Positions 13,016-24,657 of a stretch of 64,000 nt of DNA are shown in pieces; position 1 is the stretch's first letter, and every line of letters begins with the position of its first letter. Made by a program: the position numbers and the translations under genes. The DNA is from Motacilla alba alba (lineage: Eukaryota > Chordata > Aves > Passeriformes > Motacillidae). The notes under the pieces were generated by a model. The model was not told the origin of the DNA and did not search any database. It saw only the letters and a program-made list of their open reading frames with translations. The stretch is taken from the NCBI RefSeq assembly GCF_015832195.1, contig NC_052017.1:77749801-77813800 (forward strand), written 5' to 3'.

Positions 13016-14508
13016 AACAAGGACAGTATATGCAAAATTACTCAAGAACTTTTAAGATTAAATCAGTCAAAAAGCCTCTATAAATCAACTATGACCTCAG
13101 GTAATCTGACTTAGCAAGGAATCAGAGGACAGCTCACAACAGTTTTAGTTAAAAATGTTCAATGGTATTTATACTATAAATTAATTTCTGAGCCATCCAA
13201 CAAATATTAGATCTGTGTCCCCATGGTTTTCATGCCAATTTTCAAAGCAAGCAAAATACTCCCCCATCTTTTTTCAGACTCTGGTCATCTTTCCACCAGA
13301 AACCAGACAGGAGACAGCACAGCCAACTAATACAGTAGGCAACATGTGACACTAATCATCACCTGCTGGTTGTGATGAAAGTTGTGACTCTCAAGTTTGA
13401 AGTTTGTGGCCTAAAATGCAAAAGGTTCCATGGGTCAACAGCATTCCAACAGCAGTTGCTTCCTGCCTGACTGATTAGCTTGAAAAGAGAAACAACAGCA
13501 ATCTGGGAAGGACCTTCCATGGGCAGAGTTGACCATGAAATTTCTACCACACACATGCTTCAAAAAGAGGCCTTCCAGTTGGGAAGCAACAGATATGCTA
13601 TGAAGTGGATGGATATCAGAACAGACATGAAAGTGGCAAGGTGTAAAAACAAAGGAATCTATCAAAATTTCCAGAATGCAATGCTTTCATAATGCTTTTC
13701 AGAGATGGGAAATAATAATAAAATTAGAAGGAGTCTTAAGGACAACTGGAAGCAAAACACTGTGAAAATATTGCTTAGAGCCCTGGCACTTAAAACATTA
13801 AGAACAAGAACAAAATCATCACTTTCAAGATACTAATAAACCCTTAAGAGAAAGCAAACTCCAACTAAAGAAACATGCAGATGATATTCTCTAAATCAGC
13901 ATGTGCCATTACAGCCTATAAACATTTGGGTAAAGCAATTTGGTCAAATTTGTTCCAGCTCATTTAATCTCTAAATAGAGAAGCTTATCTTTTCAAGCCA
14001 AGACTAATGAAAAAAGAATGTCTTCAACCTAACAGGTCAAATGTAAACAGGTTTAAAATTCAACCACATGTAAGGTATTAGAAATGACACTATCCACATG
14101 ACTCTTCACACTCCTCTTCCTCATCTGGAAGAGGAAGTCCAGACCTGCCTCTAAGTCTCCTGCCCTAGTTTTGTTCCTACCCAAAGCAACCACTGCTTAA
14201 CTGAGAACGTGTAATCAATTTTCTTGGCAGGGTTAATAACACTTAGTGCTATCACTGTGACTGAAAAAGAAGCTGAGAGCTGTGTGTTGTTTGGAGAGCC
14301 TTAGATAGCAAGATTCTTTCTTGGGAACTGAATGATCAGTCTGTTACTAATACTGTTTCCAGCCCTACTCCAGCTGCTCCTTTAACATTCAATTCTTCTC
14401 TACAAGTTTCTGCAGTTTTACCAATGTCTGGATAAAAAGCTGTCCTGCTTGAAGGTCCTCCAAATATTTCTATGTATATGTTGTTTCTTGCCCCCACTCT
14501 CCTTCATT
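13016..14508. other. Unique non-coding DNA
   Basis: No gene, RNA or transposon recognised. Small open frames (about 70 codons) on both strands look random. Confidence 0.65.
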
Positions 14509-14610
14509 AAAATCTAGAAAACCCTCACCCCAACCCACCCCAAACCCAACAAGCACAACCCCTCCAACCAAAAATCTCACAATCTCCCAGTCCCCTGCCA
14601 CCCGCTCAGA
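14509..14610. repeat. C-rich, G-poor tract with G-quadruplex potential on the minus strand
   Basis: An A/C-rich stretch with very few G. It holds five cytosine tracts of 3-4 bases at 14522-14524, 14528-14531, 14534-14536, 14538-14541 and 14545-14547, separated by 3, 2, 1 and 3 bases. On the minus strand this satisfies the usual G3+N1-7 quadruplex rule with one spare tract. On the plus strand it could form an i-motif. No gene is attached to it here. Confidence 0.8.
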
Positions 14611-15904
14611 CAGTTACTGCAATAAATACTGAATCAGAATCAAAGCACATAAGCTATTGCTGACAGGAACTAAAAAAGTATTTCACAAAGAAAGTTACTG
14701 ATCTGAATGACAGCAAAGACAAGCTAGCTTTTGGATTAAATTTTGGGCAGAAACTTTCTCTCTGTAATTTTGTACAGCCTGATGTACAAATACTTGGGTC
14801 ATACTATTGCTCCCAGAGATTCAAAGCCTGCAATTTCATGGCCACTGAGCTCACTGAACAGCACAAGCCTTGAGATGCCAAATCCCTTCTGTAAAGCAAA
14901 GAAGGATCTCAGATTTTTCCTGAATGGTCGCTGTACTCTCAGTGTATTGCTGGATAAGACCTTCTATTCCCCCTTCATTAACAAATGTATGACCTGGCAT
15001 CCCAGAAAATCTGCTGGCTTCAGTTGAGCTACAAAAATCCAAGCCATATGCAAATAGCCCAATTATTTTCCTCTATCCATTAAATCTAACCTAACCTGAA
15101 TAAGTACTGATCAATTACAATTTATTTCAGTGTTCTCTGATATTTTTGTTTCAGAGGACTTCTTCTGTTTCCAGTCTAGATTGTGTATTAGAGCTATCCT
15201 TTCATTCCACAAAAACACAAGTGTAAAACTTCTTTTCACTTAACTTCAAAGAGTTGAAAGCTTACTAGGAATTATCTAGACCATCAACCGAATCTGCAAA
15301 CTTCCATTTGAATTGTGTGAAAATATCAGATTATGTTAAACTGCTGCTACTTTTATAACTATCACTGAATGCACCTTTTAGTAGAGCTCAAAGTACTTCT
15401 GCCATAGTCAGTATTACATAAGTGTTGGAAATAGTGATGGAAAGTTGGGCAGTAGGACTTAATTTCTGCTACTGAGGAAACAGCTGCAGGGCCCAATATG
15501 CTCATCAAACAGCCAGTTCAAAGGCACAAACTGAGGTTAACCCACCTTACTCAGTATGGCCATAAGAATCCATCTCTATCTCATCTCTACTCTTCCATTA
15601 AAGTAGCTGTAGGCAGCAGTACAATCTCCCCCACACTGTTCCGCAAGCAAAACAAGCCCTGTCCTCTCAGCCTTTGGTTACAGGTAAGTGCTTGAGTCCT
15701 CGACCTCCTTCAAGGATGTTTTATTTGACTGACTTCATTAGGCCTGTATCTTTCATGCTCTCAGGAGCTCAAACCAAACACAGTAGAGCGGGTGGGGCTT
15801 CACAGTCGCCAAAGAGAAAAGACAACTTCCCTCAGTTTATTGACCACACTTTTACTAACACAGCCCAGCCTCAGGGCATTTTTTCCAACCAGTTGATATT
15901 CCCC
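14611..15904. other. Unique non-coding DNA
   Basis: No gene recognised. The 94-codon frame at 14743-15027 (+) has no recognisable domain. The frame at 15674-16063 (+) opens only at a TTG and runs antisense into the CR1 fragment that follows. Confidence 0.65.
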
Positions 15905-16120
15905 CTGCCATCAAGTAGATCAGTCATTCTATTTAGTTTGGTATTATCCATAAACTTGCTGAGAACACACTCTATACCATCCACCTGCGTTATTAATTTG
16001 GATTTTAAACAGTGTTGGCCCAGTATCAGTGCCCGAGGGATACCAGTGGTAATTGGGTGCTAGTTGAAATTTGTGCAGCTGTTAACCTGCTGATTCATAT
16101 TGTAACCAATAATCTCACTT
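15905..16120 (-). mobile_element. Old CR1 LINE fragment (internal ORF2 region)
   Basis: The plus strand shows the reverse complement of the CR1 reverse-transcriptase region: TAGTTTGGTATTATCCATAAACTTGCTGAG, then the stretch equivalent to ..CATCCA..TTATTAAT..ATTTTAAACAGTGTTGGCCCAGTATC, then ..GAGGGATACCAGTGGTAATTGGGTGCTAGTTG. This corresponds to the segment around the catalytic FADD box and the SVLGPLLF-like block just before it. Both ends are missing. It matches the same part of the element as 2480-2700, but with more differences and in a variant wording, so it is probably an older CR1 subfamily. The boundaries are approximate because the similarity fades gradually. Confidence 0.75.
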
Positions 16121-16408
16121 CTGAAATGCATTTTATAGTGTGAAAAAATAATTTTTAAAAAGTTAATTAAAAAACCTTCTTTATGAAAACATTTCCCAGC
16201 CTTTATCCTCAGAGGCTTATTTCCTTGAAGTACAAGTCCATGTGGAACAAGTTCAGGACTTCATGTTGCTGTACCAGGAAGCACCTCATACTCTCAGTGA
16301 TGCCACAGTTCAAGGAAATATTTACACCAAGAGCTGCTTGGAGCTGCTTTGCCAGAAGTGCAAGTTTTGGGATTGTCTGTCAAGCTTAACACAGAGAGAT
16401 GGACAGCT
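16121..16408. other. Unique non-coding DNA left of the solo LTR
   Basis: Ordinary non-repetitive sequence with no gene. It ends in the left copy of the 6-bp target duplication at 16403-16408. Confidence 0.6.
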
Positions 16409-16671
16409 TGTCCTAGCTTCAGCTGGGATAGAATTCATTTTTTTCCGGGTAGCTGATAAAATGATGTTTTTTGGATTAAGGATGAGAATAATGCTGATAA
16501 CACATTGATGTTTCAGTTGTTGCTGAGTACTCCTTACCCTAATTCATGGACTTCTTGGTGCCTCAGGCTCTGCCAGTGAGCAGGTGCACAAGAGGCCAGG
16601 AGGGAGCATGGCCAGAACAGCTGAACTGAACTGGTCAAAGGGATATTCATACCATAGAACATTGTGGCCAG

Positions 16672-16679
16672 TATATAAA
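16672..16679 (+). promoter_or_regulatory. TATA box of the solo LTR
   Basis: TATATAAA in the U3 part of the LTR, preceded by CAG and followed by CTGGGGG. Position and context agree with the inverted relative, where the same box lies at 24351-24358. Whether it still drives transcription cannot be told from sequence. Confidence 0.65.
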
Positions 16680-16774
16680 CTGGGGGAATTTGGCCTGCTG
16701 TGGGATGGGAAGGGGAATCTGTCAGTGGGTGGTGAGCATGGTATTCTGCATCACTTGTCTTTCTTTGGTTTTAA

Positions 16775-16777
<3 letters not shown>

Positions 16778-16816
<39 letters not shown>
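16778..16816. repeat. T39 homopolymer inside the solo LTR
   Basis: Thirty-nine consecutive thymines between the TATA box and the polyadenylation signal of the LTR. As I remember related bird LTRs, this place holds a T-rich or TTA-type simple repeat, so the run is probably an expansion of a pre-existing one. Confidence 0.95.
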
Positions 16817-16820
<4 letters not shown>

Positions 16821-16825
16821 CAGTT

Positions 16826-16831
16826 ATTAAA
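16826..16831 (+). terminator. Polyadenylation signal (ATTAAA) of the solo LTR
   Basis: ATTAAA followed by CTGTTTTTAACCC, at the place where the LTR's R/U5 border is expected. It is a common variant of the AATAAA signal. Confidence 0.55.
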
Positions 16832-16949
16832 CTGTTTTTAACCCACAGGTTTTCTTTCTCTAATTCTGTTCCCCAGTCCACCATGGAGGAGGGGGAGCAT
16901 TGTGAGGAGCCGTGTGGTACCTAGCTCCTGTCTGGGGTTAAACCAGACA

Positions 16950-19900
16950 ACGGCTTCAAAGGTATCCTCAAAATCATAGAAGTACATAAGACAGGATCCT
17001 GACTGTCCAGATTCCCAACTGAAGCTTGCTTTTTCTCCACAAGAAGAATGCTGCATATGCAGAATTTCTGCTCTCAGTTCCATTTGTCATGGAACATTGC
17101 TTGGGAGACCTGTAAGTGATGTCAAGTATGAGAGTTCTTCCTGACAATAAACCGATTTAATAATGCTTGAGTTTTTAATCTTCAAAAATTGACAGACCAT
17201 GCCTGCAGGGAGTAGAAAGAGCTTATGAATTTCCTGGTTAGAATGCAAAGCCATTCCACTTCAGCATTAAATTAAATTTCCTAATCTAACCCCTCATATA
17301 CTTATCCTGCTTGAGAGTTTCTTGACTGGATCAAAAGCTATTAACTTTGATTGTTATTTGTAGTGGATGTTTCTACGGAACACTTCTGCCATGTACAAAC
17401 CACATCAGTTTCAGAATTTGTGCTATTAGCAAACACTGCTTCAAAGTGCAAAGAACAACTTCTTTGCAGGCCTTCTTTAAGAGGTCTGTGCCTTCAGCAG
17501 CAGCAGCACATGAAATATGTTTGTCTTCGTGGTTCTGAGGGCTATGAAACCGCAGAAGGAAGCTGCAAGATTCTCTCAGCTGTCCCTGGAGAATCTGTCA
17601 CCTTTCAGCAGTCAGCAATCATTGTTTTGATCTGTAAAATGGATGTGGGTATCACCAAAGCTCATGGTGGCACTGAAACAGCTCGAGGCTCAGCTTTGCT
17701 GTGCAGTGCTGCAGCTTCTGGGCAGCACAGAGCGCGATGGCTCAGCTCCACTGTGGCTCCATGTCTGCAAACCCCCTGAATGTCAAACACACACACATGC
17801 CCCTGCTGAGGCACTTAGAGGTATCTTTCCTTCAAGTTGCTCCTTCTGTTCTGGATACTGAGTAGTCACAGAAAACTTGTTTAATCAGCAGAATATTCTT
17901 CTCCTTCACAGTGGGAGAGAAACATCTCTTCAAAGTTTTCCTGAAAACCGAGACTGGCCTTACTCCAGGAGAGACTGGATTTAGGCTCATGTCTCCCATG
18001 TCTCAGACAAATCTTAGTAACTGAACCTCCGGCCATTTCAAAAACAGATGCTCCGCTGTAACTCTGCTTCCCCAAACACATGCACACCTATTAAAAGTTT
18101 TGATTCCAACAAGTCAGCATTTTCAAAGAAAAAAGCTCTGATCAGAAAGATGCTCAGTTTCAACAGACAGAATAGTGCCTTTGACATCCATCTCTGAAAA
18201 TATTAGGCTGTTTAAGTGCACTATCATGCCTCATGAAACTTCAAGTGATTAAAGAGAATGGAAAAACTAGAACCTGGTCCAGCTTGCTGACATGTCTCTC
18301 CAGACATCCTCTCTGGAATCAAGATGCTCAGCTTTATCTTCATCCATGCCTTTGAGTTAAGCCCTAGGATCAAGTACCATAACTTTGCATCCAAACCTTG
18401 TATTGTTAATCCCAGCCAGAAGGCAAGTGTCATTTCAGTGTGAACCACCTGCTCTCTCTCATCTCCAGTTTCACAGTATATCACTGACAAGTCTTACTGA
18501 TGAAATGTCATAGCATAGGCAATCAACATTAAAAATGTGTGTGCATGTAGTATTTCTTTTAAATATACATACATGTTTGCACACAGTTTAAAAAAATCAC
18601 TGCAGAAACAGGAAACAGAAAACATAATACCCAACATTTTTAAAGGGCATGGGCTCAAGCAGTGTGAGACTGGATTACACAGAAGACTTTGAATTCATTA
18701 CCTTTGTCAGTCTGAGCCATGGCAGATGTGGAGAGGGCAATAGAAACACTATGTGCAAGCAGCTTAAGCCCAATGCCTGCTATAAACAGATGGACTGGTG
18801 ACCACCTGACTTCCATGAAAATAGTGATTGACAGAAAAAACAGAACTTAGGAAAAAAAAAAAAATTAAAGCTAAAAATAAAAAAGCTCTGAAGCACAATA
18901 GGAAGACCTGGGCCAAGCAGAAACACCAGCCCAAACTTACCAGAGAACTCAAGCAAGCTGGAGACCTTCAGATGTAGGAGCAGAGGCATTACATGCTTTG
19001 TGAAGCCAGAGGGAAGGCAGAGCAATACACGCTTTTCACCAGCAGTGCCCAAAATGCTTAATGCAGGCATTAAGGATCAGTTTTATATATAGTCCTGCTT
19101 TCTCTTCTCACTTTTGACTACATTATAGGCAAGTGTTCTTACACTCACCTAACACTACACTAAGTTCATATCTTTCACCACAAACATTTTTTATTTGTTC
19201 CTTTATTTCCACCCTACCTGCTGGTAGGTGACACTTAAAATACACTAAGTTGATAAACCTATTTACTGCACATTTAGCTAACAGAAGTTTGCAAGCTCTT
19301 TGTACAGCTCTGAAGGAGATATGACCATATTTCTGCACTCACAGGAAAATACAGGATTTGTAATAAGTTGTCAGCTGCTTCTGTGGCCTCAACTGTCCCT
19401 TTCATTGTATGGGAGATTTAACTACCAGACTTCTATAATAAGTTACACTAATAGCACATCTTGCTGCTACTCAATGGAAGAACCTTCCCTCCCCTGTGTA
19501 CCAGATTTCTTATTAAAGAAAATCAATTTTCTGCTTTGCTTAATATATGCGTTTAGTATGCAACAGTCACACAGACACTGTTAACTGACTTAAGAAATAC
19601 GCCAGTGCCTAATTCCCTCATCTCCTCAGATCCTTATTGTCTCCTGCAAGCAAGCAACACCTGCTACGACTCCCCATGACTTCCACAGCAATGCGTAGCA
19701 TCAGACATCTCACAGACTCGAGCCTTTTAAAGAGCTTTACAAGGTTTTATATAATGAGGTTATTGAGAAATGCTCTTTCCATGGAGAGAAGTTATTCCTC
19801 ATCTGAAAACAGCTTTGTGTTGTTAATTAATGTTTTCTTGCCTCTGAGGGTCATCTCACACTCTTTTCTATTCATTCACATGAGAGAAGGAGCTGCAGTA

Positions 19901-22900
19901 GTTCTGAATGCCGAGATGTCTCTAGACCTGAGGTGGGGAAAAGACCCTGTGAGGATCTAGGAATGGAAAGGGCACATCCAGCACCACTAGCAGAAGAACG
20001 CTGCAGTGAGAAACTACGTGTGGCTTTTCTACATAAGTCTGCACATTGGTGCAAATGATGGCCACACAACACACACGCTCCTATGTGCTACCTGAGATCA
20101 GTCATCCAGTAAAGCACATGACTACACTGCAGGCCAATTCAGAGGTGACTGCATCTCAGGGAATGCAGCATGGGAACAGCACACCATGCCCACAAAATTA
20201 AGAGACTTGGCAGGCTAGGGTCAGGGTGTCTTTCTTTTATTTCGGGATGTTGAAGATTTTTCTTAGAAACTACTGACAGAAGTTGCAGAAGAGAAGCAGG
20301 ATCCTGTAACAGACTTTACAGAAGATTAGAAGGAAAGAACAATAGCTTAGGGAGAACAGAAGAACTTTGTTTTGTCTGATGCTGTGCCAAGCTTGTGTTA
20401 GACAACAAAACAGTGTCCTAAAAGAATTTGTTAATATGGCAACGAGTCTCTCCTGGACTGATGAAAGATAAGGCTATGCAAAGAATTGCTAATCTATTTG
20501 AACACCAGTTTCTGCTACTCAAGTTAAAGCCATAGATCTTGGGTGTTGGAAGACCTGCTCATTTGCCAGTGAGCTGGCAATAGTCCTTGCTGTGTCCTAA
20601 GTTCAGCTAAGCAAATTGCATATCTTTTCAGAGGACCAGATCTTTCTAAAGTCACAAATAATTATTTCCAGTAGTTTCAGCCTCCCAAGCAAAGAAACAA
20701 AAAATTACTAGTTACCTACAGAAGTCAAGATATATATTATTAAGATCCCACATTTTTTTCAGAAGAGCTCTCAACTTCTAATCCCACTAAATTCCAAGCA
20801 AGCAATTAAACGCATTCCTTTATTGACGTTCCCTTTGTCCTGTAAGTCATCCATCCATACCCACCCTTCAGGTATTTATGTCACTTTATGGCACCTTTTA
20901 GTGCAGTAGATAAACACAGACTCTGGCCCAGAGAATTTATCCTCTTATTTTAGCCAAGACACAATGAAGGGAGAGAGGGAAGAATAACTGGGAATGTGAA
21001 AATGAAGCTTTATGATTATGAAAAGCAGTAAGGTCATGAATGGTAGAAGACTGCCAAAGAATTTGGAGAAGAATGCTGCTTTACACAACATATTGTGGTA
21101 CTCTAGGTTGAAAAGATGAACACCATTTGGGTATGCCATAGATGAGAAATAGGCATGGATTACTTAGCTGGATTACAGTGACTTCATTTTATGGATCAAA
21201 ACGAAGAGAAAATCCTAGCTTGAGTGAAGATATGCAGTAAAATCAGTGCCATGCAAAGATGCATTCTAAGTTTCCATGAACTGTCAAGAAAATGGATTAA
21301 ATACAACTTCAGAGCAATGCCTAATGAAAGATTTTTACATGCTATTGCTTTCCATGATCTTCAACATATGGTTATTGAAAATCAGATTGCTTTGTTCCTT
21401 TCCTATAACACAGATTTATGATTATGTTTGTTTTCCTTTCTCTTCTAGAGCAGAACTTTCAATGCAAAAAGTCATGAAAAAAGAATCTTGCCATTAGAGT
21501 GTTACACACTCCAAGCAGCAACTCCCTCCTCTCCTGCAAGCATCCCAGGACAGCTTGTACTTATCTCAATCACCAGTGTACATATGCAGCTCAAACCAAG
21601 GCTGTGAGGAACTTGGCAGCATTGACCTGCACAGGCTTGTCACTCCCAGAATTTTGTTTCTTTCTGACCTGCATTACAACACAAAAGAAGCAGCCAGAAA
21701 TGCCTAATTTTGACTTAAGGGTCACAAAGATGTGAAAATCACAAGTTTGATGGTTAAAGTGGAACCCAGAGCCTGACTGAGACACAGATCCTGTAAAATA
21801 ATTTTGGAGAAATGGAGATTTTCTGCTCCTAGGCCAAGTTTCAGGTTAGGATTGGATACCAGACTGAAGTTTATGTTCAGTCCCCTGACTGCAGCTCCCT
21901 TCCAGCAAGGAGAGACAAAAAACCAGTACTACCACATTTAAGTAACCTTAGCAGACTTTGGGTCTTTAGTGTTTATAGCTTATGAAATAAAGCTAGAAAC
22001 TAAAAAAGATTTTTTATTATTATTCTTTTTTTCCCCCATCACATTTCATTTTCTGATTTCACAGAACTGTTTCTTCTTTCACAGAGCATTCTGAGTTGGA
22101 AGAGACTCAGGACAAAGATAAATATAGGATGTCAGTTCTTACACTTGTAAACTTTCAGTGCTGTTGCATGACCTTCAAAACTTTAACAAACCAAAGAAAT
22201 TAAATAAAGAAAAAGGAATATAAAATTGCAGTCAGCATTTTACAGAACCACTCCTATCACAGGTCACTAAATGCTCTTAAAACTTTCCAAGAAAGGAGAG
22301 ATTCTGGGAAAACATTAAGAAAACACAAACCTGGCCCCCACATACAAACAACAGTACTTGATTAAGATTAATCAATGCAGGTATCTCAACGTTTGTCATC
22401 TGCATGCAAAAGAACAGGGAACTATAAACAGGGCTAGGAAGGGAATATGATAGGATAAAAAGAAGCATAAAACCAAGGAGCTCCTATCCTAAACTGTCCC
22501 TCTATGAAAAGAGAGAAAGTGCTTTAAGGCAGAAGTGTGTGTATGTGAATTCTTGCTACATCTGCTGCTGTGTGCTGCAGTGTACAGACACTTGGGGATC
22601 TGCCATCAAAAATAAAATGAGCAGTTTGCCAGCAACATACCGAACATTAGTGGTCTTTTACATAGCTACAGGTTTTGCTCACAACGGCGCTGCCAAATGA
22701 CAGCAGGGTTTTGTTCAAACACTTGCTTCACTTTTGCATTGCAGAACAACTGCCTGCTGAGCTATTGAAAATCACTCTGATAAATATCTGATAAATACGT
22801 CTGGTATAGGCATACAGAAAACCCACAGGCTTTCAGTCATTAGCGTGTCACTATAAGGCCTTTAATCACACACTCACTTGTCAAAACAGTTACTGTGTCA

Positions 22901-24325
22901 AAAGTAGAAAGAAAATGCTATGGTTTCTTGCAAGCTAATACTAACCAACCCAAAACTGGAGTAAAGAGTCCCACAGTAATGCTCAAAGTGTGCTAAAAAA
23001 GGCAGCTTCCATTCTAGAAACTCATCAACTTCATTGCCTTACTTTGGTTATCGTTTTACAAGCCACAGACTCTCAGATTAAGTATGATCTGTTTGTTTCC
23101 ATGTAGTTGAGCTTTACAGGATCACTTGAAAATACTAAAAACTGGAAAAGTAAAAATGTCTGGAGCCACTGCTAGCTTAAGAGGAACAAAATACCACCCC
23201 TCACCTGTCCATGACTATATCACAGTTCAAGGGAAAGCAGATGAACTTTTCCATCAATACACACAAAGCAGAAAAACAGGTGCCTTCTGCAGTCAGCTAA
23301 ATAATACTATAACCTTGTTAAATTGGTGATTAGGAGCATGATATGGTCAGAAGAGGGGGAAGAAGATCAGCATCCATGTGCAATCACCAATCAATCACGA
23401 AATGTTAATGGTCTTTGGAAAATCACTAACAAAGAAAACTCAAGGCCAGTTCAGCCTACAGACAAGGTTCATTAGTTCACATCCAAACTAAAAGAAGTTG
23501 GCAGGACAAAATATCAGCATCTTGCCCTTGTCATTTCTAAGACATTTGGAAATAAAATCTTTGCCGTAAAGTAATGTAAAATGATCCAAACAACTACTCT
23601 TTCCAAGCACTGCTCAGACTAGTCAGTTGTCAAAAACTGAATCAAATAAAATCATCAACAAAGCCCCTCCCAAGAAACTCAGCTGTAGAAGATTCTCTTT
23701 CAGAATTACTAGAAAGTGTACTAAATGTTTGCTTGTGTTGTAACAAGCTTTTTCTCTTACCCAAACAAGGCTGCAACTGCTTGTCACATCTGAGTTTCAG
23801 CAGGTAAGATAACCCCTGATGAGTCACCAAATTTTGCCATCCTTGAAATGAAATTTAACTGTGGCTGAAGAAGTAAAGGATCAAAAAATGAAAGTTAAAA
23901 GGAAAAAAAAAAACTTTGAAAACTTGGAAACAAATAGCAGTGATATTTGAGAGTTGGTTCACTGCTCTTAGACTGACTAGGTTGGGTTTTTTGGACTGTG
24001 TCCTGAGGACCATTCTCTTCTTTCTCTGTGCATCTCTTCCAGGCATCTGGATCTTTCATGAAAAGGACAATGCTTGCCTGGGCTGGAGTTGAATTCACGT
24101 GAGCCTATGACCACCCCCAAGCCTCAGTCACTTCCCATGCTTTTGCCAAAACAGCAGCCACTTACACAGCACTGCTGAGGGATCTGCTGTTTAAAGAGCA
24201 TCACTTTTCCCACCAACCACTTCAGGAGAACATACACATGCTGCATGACTGGTCTCATGCGCCCATTGCATACTCCATGCTGGAGGTGTTTCTGGACCAG
24301 ATTAAAAATTAACGGCGGAAAAACT
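16950..24325. other. Unique non-coding DNA between the two related LTRs
   Basis: The first six bases are the right target duplication of the solo LTR. Beyond that no gene or transposon was recognised in about 7.4 kb. The 142-codon frame at 17351-17779 (+) opens at TTG and has no recognisable domain. A11 lies at 23903-23913. The sequence at about 24100-24325, next to the truncated LTR, is not recognisable as retroviral. Confidence 0.6.
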
Positions 24326-24350
24326 TGATCCCTCCTGGCCAACCTTCCAG

Positions 24351-24358
24351 TTTATATA
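24351..24358 (-). promoter_or_regulatory. TATA box of the inverted LTR
   Basis: TATATAAA on the minus strand, in the same context (CAG before, CTGG after) as the box in the 16409 LTR. Confidence 0.6.
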
Positions 24359-24531
24359 CTGGGCATATTGTTCTGTGGTATGGAATATCTCTTCAGCCAC
24401 TTTGGGTCAGCTGCCCTGGCCAAGCTCTCCCACAGCTTTTTGCATATTCAAGGGCAGAGCCTGAGACACTGAGAAGTCCTTCACTTAGAGTAAGAACTGC
24501 TCAGGGACAACTAAAACATCAGTGATATTAG

Positions 24532-24572
24532 TGATAACATTGATCTTATCACTGATAAGATCAGTGTTATCA
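24532..24572. repeat. Near-perfect 41-bp palindrome inside the inverted LTR
   Basis: Left arm 24532-24550 and right arm 24554-24572 are 19 bases each, pair at 18 of 19 positions, and are separated by the 3-base loop ACT. The arms carry GATAACA..GATCTTATC and its reverse complement. The 16409 LTR has only one unpaired GATAACACA here, so the second arm was gained in this copy. Confidence 0.95.
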
Positions 24573-24657
24573 ACATTATTCTCATTCCAAAGCTGAAACA
24601 CAACACTGTACCAGCTACTAAGAAAAAATGAACTCTACCCCAGCTGAAACTGGGACA

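Larger units (their letters stand above)
16409..16949 (+). mobile_element. Complete solo LTR of a class II (ERVK-like) endogenous retrovirus
   Basis: A 541-bp LTR left after recombination between the two LTRs of a provirus. It starts TGTCCTAG..TTCAGCTGGGATAGA, contains AATAATGCTGATAACACA and the late promoter region CAGTATATAAACTGGGGG, and ends GGGGTTAAACCAGACA, so it has the TG..CA termini expected of retroviral integration. The flanks carry a 6-bp target-site duplication with one mismatch (ACAGCT at 16403-16408, ACGGCT at 16950-16955). Six bases is typical of class II avian and mammalian ERVs. A TATA box, a 39-base T run and an ATTAAA signal lie in the expected U3-R order. No gag, pol or env remnant is adjacent on either side. 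A relative of the same family lies inverted at 24326-24657. Confidence 0.87.
24326..24657 (-). mobile_element. Truncated LTR of the same ERV family, inverted
   Basis: Read on the minus strand it begins TGTCCCAGTTTCAGCTGGGG at 24657, continues with TAGTAGCTGGTACAGTG and GAGAATAATGTTGATAACAC, and reaches CAGTATATAAACTGGAAGG before similarity to the 16409 LTR is lost near 24326. The R/U5 half with the polyadenylation signal is therefore missing. Relative to the 16409 copy it carries about 40 extra bases after GATAACAC that create a long palindrome (see 24532-24572). No target duplication can be assigned because the 3' end is gone. No retroviral coding sequence is nearby. Confidence 0.82.

Noticed and set aside
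17626..17660. ATCTGTAAAATGG resembling the conserved part of a MIR SINE
   Set aside because: Only about 13 bases match and the surrounding tRNA-derived and tail parts are absent.
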